Positions 56,830-64,000 of a DNA stretch of 64,000 bases are shown in pieces. The stretch spans positions 79,677,741 through 79,741,740 of the forward strand of contig CM041465.1 of the NCBI GenBank assembly GCA_023213395.1. The letters run 5' to 3'. A program made the position numbers and the translations under genes. Numbering within the stretch: position 1 is the stretch's first letter; the number at the start of each line of letters is the position of its first letter. This stretch comes from Cycas panzhihuaensis (Eukaryota; Cycadophyta). The notes beneath the pieces are model-generated. The model saw nothing but the letters and a program-made list of their open reading frames with translations, ran no database searches and had not been told where the DNA came from.

Positions 56830-56834
56830 TTCCC
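56830..56834 (+). repeat. Copia-4 target-site duplication, right
   Basis: TTCCC, matching 51569-51573. Confidence 0.88.
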
Positions 56835-58400
56835 AAAGCCTTTGTAAATATATCTATTGTCTAGTCTTAAGTGCTATAATATGCTAGTTCAATTTCTTCT
56901 TCTTGTACTAGTTCCCGAATGAAATGGTGTTGAGTCTCGATGTGTTACATTCTGCCATGGAAGACCAGATTCTTTTCTATTTAGATAGTACTCTAATTGT
57001 CACACCAAATTCTAGTGGGACCTTACTGTTTAACCTGGAAATCTTGTAATAGTATTCTCAACCAAATTAACTCACATGCACCTGCTACTACTGCTTTATA
57101 TTCTACCTTAACTATGGATAATGAAATTGTGTTTTGCTTCTTTGTGCTCCATGCTACTGATGTCGATCCTGTACTAAATATACAGCCTATTGTAGATTTT
57201 CTGTCACCAACATCTCCTACCCAATCTGAATCTGTATAGCCAATCAACTAAAATTTTAGGAAACCTTTGTAGTATAGCCCATAATCTGGAGTTCCTTTGA
57301 GATATCTAAGGAATTTATTAGCCGTTTACCAATGAGAGGTCTTTGGATCTTGCATGAACCTAGATACAATACTAACTGAGTGTGTTATATCTGGTCAAGT
57401 GGATGTCAAATATATCAAATTGCCAATAAGCTATATATAGAGTGTTGAATCAACTGAAGTAGAGTCATCTATCTTAGAGAGTTTGATTCCTATTTCAGTT
57501 GGGGTTGCCAATGGTTTATAATCTGTCATTCTAAACATTTGTAGTAGGTCCAAGGTGTATTTGTGTTGATAGATGAAAATTCGCTTCTTGTCTTGCTAGA
57601 CTTCCAATCCTAGGAAATAATGTATAAGTCCCAAATCTGTCATCCTGAATTCTTTACACATAACATCTTTGAATTGATACAATAGGCGGGAGTCATTTTT
57701 AGTATATATGAGGTCATCCACATAAAGACCTATAATTAGGATTGAACTTCCCTTGATTTAGATATACAAGTTATGGTCTACTTGAGATTTTTTAAACCCT
57801 TGATCTCTGAAATATTTATCTATGCAGGAATACCAAGCCCTAGGTTCTTGTTTTAAACCACAGAGTGCTTTTTATAGTTTATACACTTTGTGCTCTTCCC
57901 CCTTGACTTCAAAACTAAGGGGTTGAGTGACATAGATGTCTTCTTTGATGTAGCCATTGAGGAAGGCACTTTTGACATCCATTTGGTAAAATTTCCAACC
58001 CGTTTGGGCTACTAGGTTCATCATCATTCTAACGGATTCCATCCGAGCAACAGGGGTAAAAGTTTTAGTATAGTCTATACCTTCTTTTCAGCATGCCCCT
58101 TTGCAACCAATCTAGCCTTATACTTGTCAATGGAGCCATCTGAGCAAAACTTGGTCTTATAGACCCATTTGGTACTAATAGTCTTTTTCTTTGGGGGTAA
58201 ATCAACTAGCTCTTATGTGTCATTCTTAACAATGGAGTTGTATTAATCTTCCATAGCTTTTTGCTAATATTCATGTCGATTAGCATCAACAAAATTTTGA
58301 GGCTCATGAGTCTCTAATACCTTACTCATTATAGCAAAGTTAACCCTAGGTAAGTGTGTAGATCTTCGATTATTATCCAAGATGTTGCCTAAGTTATGAT
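56835..58400 (-). pseudogene. Copia-5 reverse transcriptase and RNase H
   Basis: RNase H in 57247-57023: YTDSDWVGDVGDRKSTIGC, SWxTKKQNTISLS, EYKAVVAGACELIWL. Toward 56840 the frame reads IFTKALG, the copia C-terminal box. RT active site LYVDDLIYT is at about 57711-57722. Upstream RVT_2 motifs (KAR LVAKG type near 58110, and a DVKSAFLNG-type segment near 57960) are present but broken by stops. Confidence 0.8.
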
Positions 58401-58410
58401 TTCGATGAAC

Positions 58411-59520
58411 CTATTTTGGTAGGTTTTGTGGTGGAGGTTGGGATGAAGTTCCCTCCTTACTAAGTTCATTGATGCTTCTACTAGAATTAAACATAGGAGG
58501 CATATATTTGGTTTTAGAAGATGTATCAAACTTTATTGCAACCTCCTTTTTCTTTTCTTGATTGTCTTGATAGTAGGTATCTTCTTGGAACTTAACATCC
58601 CTACTTAACATGACTTTTCTTAATTTGGAATCATATACCTTATATGACTTAGAAGTTTCATTATAGCCAAGGAAAATATATTTGACACTATGATCATCCA
58701 ATTTTGATCTTCTTTGATCAAGAATGTGAGCATAGGCAAGATATCTAAATATTCTGAGATGATGTATGCTTAGTTTGTAGCTAGTCCAAGCTTCTTCTGG
58801 AGTTTTCCACCTAAGGGCTTTGGTGGACCACCTATTGAGTAAAAAACAAGTTGTGTGAATTGCTTCAGCCAAAAACTTATGGTCCAGATTCTTGTCCTTA
58901 AGCATACACCTAGCCATTTCAACGATAGTACAGTTTTTCCTCTCTGCTACACCGTTTTGTTGTGGGGTGTAGGGATTAGTGAACTATCTTTTAATTCCAT
59001 GGTGTACACAATAGTCTTTGAATGTATTAGAGGTAAACTCTCCTCCATTATCTGATCTTAGGGATAGAAGTTTGTATCTACTTTATCGCTCCACATAGGT
59101 TTTAAAGTCAACAAAGTGTTAGAAGGCATGTAATTTATAGTTGAGGAAAAATACCCATGTCTTTCTTGTGAAGTCATCTATGAATATGATGAAGTATTTT
59201 GCACCTACTAGTGACAGAGTATTCATAGGCCTATAAATATCTGTATATACCAATTGGAGAGGACTTGATACTCGATGAATAAAATTTGGAAAGCTTTCCC
59301 TATGGTGTTTACTAAGAAGACACCCTTTGCACAAGTTTTTATTTACATCAATATATGGTAAACCATTGACCATGTCCATCCATTTCATAAGGTCCAAACT
59401 ATTATAGTTGAGATGGCCAAACCTTCTATACCATAACTCACTATCAAAGTTAGCTAAAGTTCTTAGAGTATATGTATTTGAAGGAGTAAGTATAAGTTTG
59501 AACAAATAATCCTTGGTCAT
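58411..59520 (-). pseudogene. Copia-5 pre-integrase and integrase
   Basis: 59520-59119: LWYRRFGHLNYNSLDLM (His of the zinc module changed to Tyr), CKGCLLSKHHRESFP, VYTDIYRPM with the first Asp kept. Near 59050: SDNGGEF, second Asp kept. Near 58950: QNGVAERKN, Glu kept. 58917-58411: LLNRWSTKALRWKTPEEAW, YIFLGYNETSKSYKVYD. Unlike the other copia copies here, the DDE triad is complete, but the frame is interrupted between 59119 and 58917. Confidence 0.85.
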
Positions 59521-61004
59521 TTTCCCTTTAGAAATGATAGCTTAATTTCTCCTTTTGTCTTTTATTACACACTCACCATTGTCAAAAATAACTTTGTAGT
59601 CATGTCCCATCATCTGCTTTACTAATAGTAAGTTTTTCCTTAGAGTTAGGACATATAAGACATCATCTAGATGTCTATATTCTCATATATCTGTCATTAA
59701 GGCTATATTACCTCTCTTAACTGATTCATGGGAGGTATTATCTCCAAACATAATGGACCCTTTCCTATTTTTGTCCAAAGTATGAAACAAGTGTTCTTTA
59801 TGTGTCATATGAGTTGAACATCTTGAATCAATATAGCAACTATATTCTTCTTCCTCCTTAGCAGTGAAACTAGATAGAAATAGCCTACTATTATCCTTTG
59901 ACTTAGATGTATTATGGGCATGTCCTCTAGTGGGTGGTCCATGTTTTGAGAAACATTTATCTTCATTATAGCCACTTCTATGGTAATATATATAATATAG
60001 GGGATCTCTCCTTACATAGCTTAAGCTCTTGCTTCTTGGATGAGATCGATCAATATTAGAGGATCTCCCCCTTTCTTCATAAGGTTAAGGAGGGTTGTCT
60101 CTTGGTCTATTGTCATAGTATTCTTGATTGGACCTTAAGGATTGAGGGTTGCCTTGACAATTGGGATAACAAGTATGACCTTCGATCTATCTCCTTTGGT
60201 TTGTATGTCTTGGAGGGTTCTCATTCTGTTGGTGTCCTCCTTACCTCCTTTGATAAGGGCCTTGATATTTGGGAGGATCTTCCCTAGCTTCCCTTTTAGG
60301 GTTCCCAACCATTCTTCTTTGAGGTGATTCTTTGGACCTTGAAGTTTCTACTTGAGAATTAGATTGGATACGAGCCTTTATGGCAAAGACATGGTCAAGT
60401 GACTCATTGGCATTTTGTTATTCTTCTATTAACATGATCATATCACTAAGCTATTCTACTTTTAATGTGCTTAAATCTTTTGATACACTAATACTAGTGG
60501 AAACTATTTCAAAATGTTATTTGCACCAACACATCTTAGGATTCTTTCAACTACCTTTTGTTCTGTTAAGGTATCTCTAAGAGACCTCATTTGATTTACT
60601 ATATCTTACACTTGTATCATAAATTATGTTACAGATTTGGTGGGCAACATGTGCAAGTTTTAAACTTACTTCTAAGATTCTGAAGACTAGAAGAGACTGC
60701 TCCTTCATATATTAACTGTAGTGTATCCTAAGCTTCCTTTAATTTAACAGAGTCACTAACACGAGGGAATACATGATCTAAGTGCACAAAAGATAAGTGC
60801 CAAGGCTTCATTATCCTTCTTAATATTTTTCTTGTAGGTGGATTTCTCTCCATTAATTAGATTTTGACCTAATTTATTGTATCATATTTTCACAATCTTC
60901 CATATTTCATTAGCTATGAGGATGGGTCTCATCCTCCTACTCTAATTTAATAAATTGTTCCTATCAAATTTTAGAATGATCATGTTATTGAAACTTAAGG
61001 CCAT
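59521..61004 (-). pseudogene. Copia-5 gag and protease region
   Basis: The start is proposed at ATG 61004 (MALSFNNMIILKFDRNNLLN), with a stop soon after and frame changes. Gag-like WKIVK and KKDNEALALI segments follow near 60900-60790. The zinc-knuckle and protease region is near 59800-60200 (SRCSTHMTHK-like site near 59800). Too decayed for a full domain reading. Confidence 0.5.
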
Positions 61005-64000
61005 ATTGAACTAAGATTTTTGTTGAACAAAGGTGAAATAGGAATGAAGTTGACAAGGGTTTTGAATTTAAATTTCAAAAAAGATTTAAATTTGAAGTTT
61101 GAAAGGGTTTTAAATTTGAAATTTAAACAAAGTTTAAATGACCCAAGTTTTACCTAAAGCTTGAAAAATAAATTAGTACCTAATAACGCTACTAGGCTCT
61201 AAGTTTAAGATTCTCTTGGGGAAACCTTTGGTTGTTATCCTGTCTAGTGGCGCATACCCACAAATGGTAAAATAGGGACCTAATATACCAGTACATGAGC
61301 TCAAGGTTCAATATACCTTAGTATGCAAGATATTAAGAAGGGTTTTACACCCACCTGAATTGTGGACCCACCTATGCCAGACTTATACTTAGTGATAGAT
61401 CTAGCGATGAAGGTTACTCGAACCAAGGCACACACCTTCTCCAGGTCTAGCCTTGGTCTCTAAATACCAAATAAGGAAAAAGGTTCTACACCTTAGCCTG
61501 CCACCGAATACACCTGATAACTAATAGCTGTCTTCATCTAATATGAGTAGGCCAATTAGCATGTGTGAGGTGATAACTTCAGGGGTCTTAACCATTCCCC
61601 TTACAAGGCTAAAAAAATGAGGTTATACAATTTGGGATTTATCTTTTCTAATATGAGAATAAATTAATTAATGCTTGCGGTCTTGCTTAGGTTTTGAAAT
61701 GTTCTTTTTATATAAAAAAATAACTTAAAAGGAAAGACAATATCCACTAAGCAAGAATGAATAAATGATATAATAAATTTTTAAAAGAATATAGAAGCAA
61801 TAACCTTTCTTAATAAACCAAAATGAATGCTAATATGCAAGCCAATGTCTTTCAAATTGAAATGTTTTTTAAAAATAAAGTACAAAAAAAACTATATGCA
61901 CCTTCTATAAGTGAAGCAATGAATTAATGAAGCTTGCAATTAATGAATATTTGAATGCCCTTAAATCAAGAATGTTAAGTGAACTTTGAGGCATAAAATG
62001 AACAAGAAAAGACTTATAACTATGCCTTTGCTATGCACTCCTCAAACTTTAAACAAAAATATGACTTTAGGATAAATAAGAAAGCTTCTTTGACTAATGA
62101 ACCAAAGAACTTTAAGATGTATAAAGATTATTACAAACATTCTTTGTAATAATATTAATGAAATGACAAGAAGCTCCTTTGTAAATTTATAAGTAAACTA
62201 GGTATAACCTTTCTTTCAAATCAAATAAGGCTTTACCCATGCAAATTTGAAATATAACTATCCTTAATGCTAAAAATATAGAAAATCAATGAGATTCTTT
62301 AACTAAGCTTGAATTTTCAAAGTTAAGAAGTAGCTTAAGTAAAAAAAAGGTGACTTTTATCAATGCAAAAATTAGTAGCTATTCCTTTAAAAATAATAAA
62401 AAATAAAAAACTAAAGTGCAACTTTTACTTTTGATGATAGAAATGCTTGAAAAATGACAAGTTTTTTATAGAAAATGAATAACTAGAATACAAAAAAATA
62501 CTCGTTTGATTGAATAGCCCCGCTTGTTATAAAAAGGAACTTGAAAATATACACAAGAAATAATAAAAACTTTAAGAATAAGCTGTTAGTAATTAGTAAA
62601 TTATATGTAACCTTTTGAGATCATGTAATTCATGAAAAATTATAGAATGATAATAATAAGGACTAAATAAGGAGCTACAAATAACTTGCTTCAAATACCT
62701 ACTAAATGAACTCAGAATTTAGTGAAATATGTCTTAAACTAAAGAATATCAAATTTGATTTCCAATAGATTTGACCGTTTAGAAAATTAATTTATGTAGC
62801 TCAAGATTTTAAGTAATAAGTGCAAAGATCCCTTTTTGAGATTAAATAGAAGCTACAAGACTAAAATGTTATAAAAATAGATTATAACTTGATAAAAGGT
62901 ATAAAAAAAGCTCATTTACAATTAGAAGGCCTTTTAGTCTAATTTATTTCAAAAAAAACTTGAAGAAAAACCTTTAAAAAATGTTGATTAGTGAATAACC
63001 AGGCTTGATTTAATACCTTAACTTTAATAGCCTGTAATATCTACAAAAAGACTTCAAATCTCTTAAGAGATTATATCAGCACGAAGAGATCTGAGTTAGC
63101 TTTTAAACAACACTGATGGTTCAAAAAATAGATACCAAATGAGAAAGATATAATAAAAATAGTAAAGTAACCTCTTTATGTTTAATAAACTAAAAGCTGA
63201 AAAATGAGGTGACTTTAAATCATTAAAAACTGATCAAAACAGATCCAAAATTGGAAAATGACCAGTCTATGGTGTAGCTCACAAAGTTAGAGTCACAATG
63301 GGACTAGTTTTATCAAAATCTAGTACTCTAGTGAGAAGTTAGAGATGAAAATGCGTTAGTTACCCCTTTAGAGAAAAATAAATAAAAAAATATAAAGGAA
63401 AAGGTTTTATAAAGTTGATTGGCCCCCTTTGCTAAACGCTTTAGGTCACATGGAGGAGCACGAGGTCGAGGGCTGAAGCCTATAGGGGGCTAACTCCTTA
63501 ACAATAGATTTGAATGGTTATAAAAGGTAATTAAATTTTTATAAACTTTAATAATATTATGAATCAAAATATTATAACATCGAATAAAATGACGGAGAAT
63601 GGTGACCTGCGTAGGCAACTTTTAGGCTTAAACAAAGGTGGAAAATGATAAAAAACTGATCAATTTGTAGACAAAAGGAGGGGGCAATCAACCCTTAAGC
63701 CATATCGATCCACAACGGTCGCAAAAATGAAGAATACACTTGTTTTTTATATGTTAAATAGTGAAGAAAAAGCATTGAACAATAGGCACATAGAGGACAC
63801 AGTGAACAGAGTGAGATTTTAATACAATATTTGATCTTAGATCTACATTGGAATGGCTTCACTCGGGGCACCCAAGCATTACAGACTCAATCCCAGAAAA
63901 AAAAATTTAAAAATACTTTGTATAAATTTAAAAAATAATGAAAATAGTGAAGGATGAGGGCGCAAAGACTCAAGTGGTTAGATCTCTCTGCAGAAGGAAC
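61005..64000. other. No gene recognised
   Basis: Strongly AT-rich, with long A-rich stretches. 61190-61610 is less AT-rich and could be LTR or leader sequence of Copia-5, but no primer site or repeat partner was seen. A short GC-richer block lies at 63420-63500. No open frame with a recognisable domain. Confidence 0.45.

Larger units (their letters stand above)
56835..61004 (-). mobile_element. Copia-5, main part
   Basis: Minus-strand copia element running from gag (start near 61004) through protease region, pre-integrase, integrase and RT to RNase H, where Copia-4 interrupts it. The last few codons and 3' end are at 51568-51226. Its 5' LTR and primer site were not recognised in 61-64 kb. 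It differs in sequence from Copia-3 and Copia-4 and resembles Copia-2 only generally. Confidence 0.85.

Noticed and set aside
63420-63500. GC-richer block as a second copy of the Copia-5 LTR
   Set aside because: Only a few short words resemble 51390-51490; the order and spacing do not hold.
1-64000. CRISPR array, tRNA, rRNA or bacterial operon
   Set aside because: No regularly spaced repeats, no cloverleaf or rRNA signature noticed, and the gene content is eukaryotic.

Overview
The window is plant nuclear DNA, mostly AT-rich and built largely of decayed LTR retrotransposons. No bacterial, organellar, rRNA, tRNA or CRISPR features were recognised. One piece of a conserved host gene stands out: the first two coding exons of an epsilon-tubulin gene on the minus strand (45135 to 44931), with good splice sites. 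Epsilon-tubulin is a basal-body protein generally reported missing from flowering plants. A large repeat-filled genome that keeps it suggests a lineage with flagellate sperm, such as a cycad, Ginkgo, a fern or a lycophyte. That assignment is inference.

Layout. 1-7.4 kb: a Ty3/gypsy-type gag-protease module on the minus strand (Gypsy-1) with no recognisable reverse transcriptase. Facing it on the plus strand is a broken plant-mobile-domain (PMD) reading frame with a candidate intron and a coiled-coil tail. 7.4-10.6 kb: no gene, possibly LTR or leader sequence. 10.6-16.8 kb: Gypsy-2 (minus), two long divergent LTRs around gag, protease and an integrase tail; the RT-RNase H-integrase core is absent and gag carries four zinc knuckles. 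16.9-20.0 kb: 5'-truncated Copia-1 (plus). 20.0-31.8 kb: Gypsy-3 (minus), split between its protease and RT parts by Gypsy-4 (21103-27912, minus), a chromodomain-bearing element with paired LTRs, primer-binding site and polypurine tract. 31.8-37.7 kb: Copia-2 (minus) with both LTRs.

37.7-47.8 kb is the stretch least occupied by recognisable elements. It has a possible LTR start at 37.75 kb, a copia-type LTR and primer-binding site at 42.5 kb, one unassigned exon-like segment (43.8-43.9 kb) and the epsilon-tubulin exons. From 47.8 kb to about 61.0 kb there is a nested stack: Copia-3 (plus), apparently cut by Copia-5 (minus), which is itself cut by Copia-4 (plus). Copia-4 has two 217-bp LTRs and a 5-bp target duplication, TTCCC. 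61.0-64.0 kb has no recognised gene.

No retroelement here looks able to move by itself: all carry stops, frameshifts or lost catalytic residues. Many in-frame stops are TAG where the family has Gln or Trp, as expected from deamination of methylated cytosine. The order of events read from the nesting is Gypsy-3 before Gypsy-4, and Copia-3, then Copia-5, then Copia-4.
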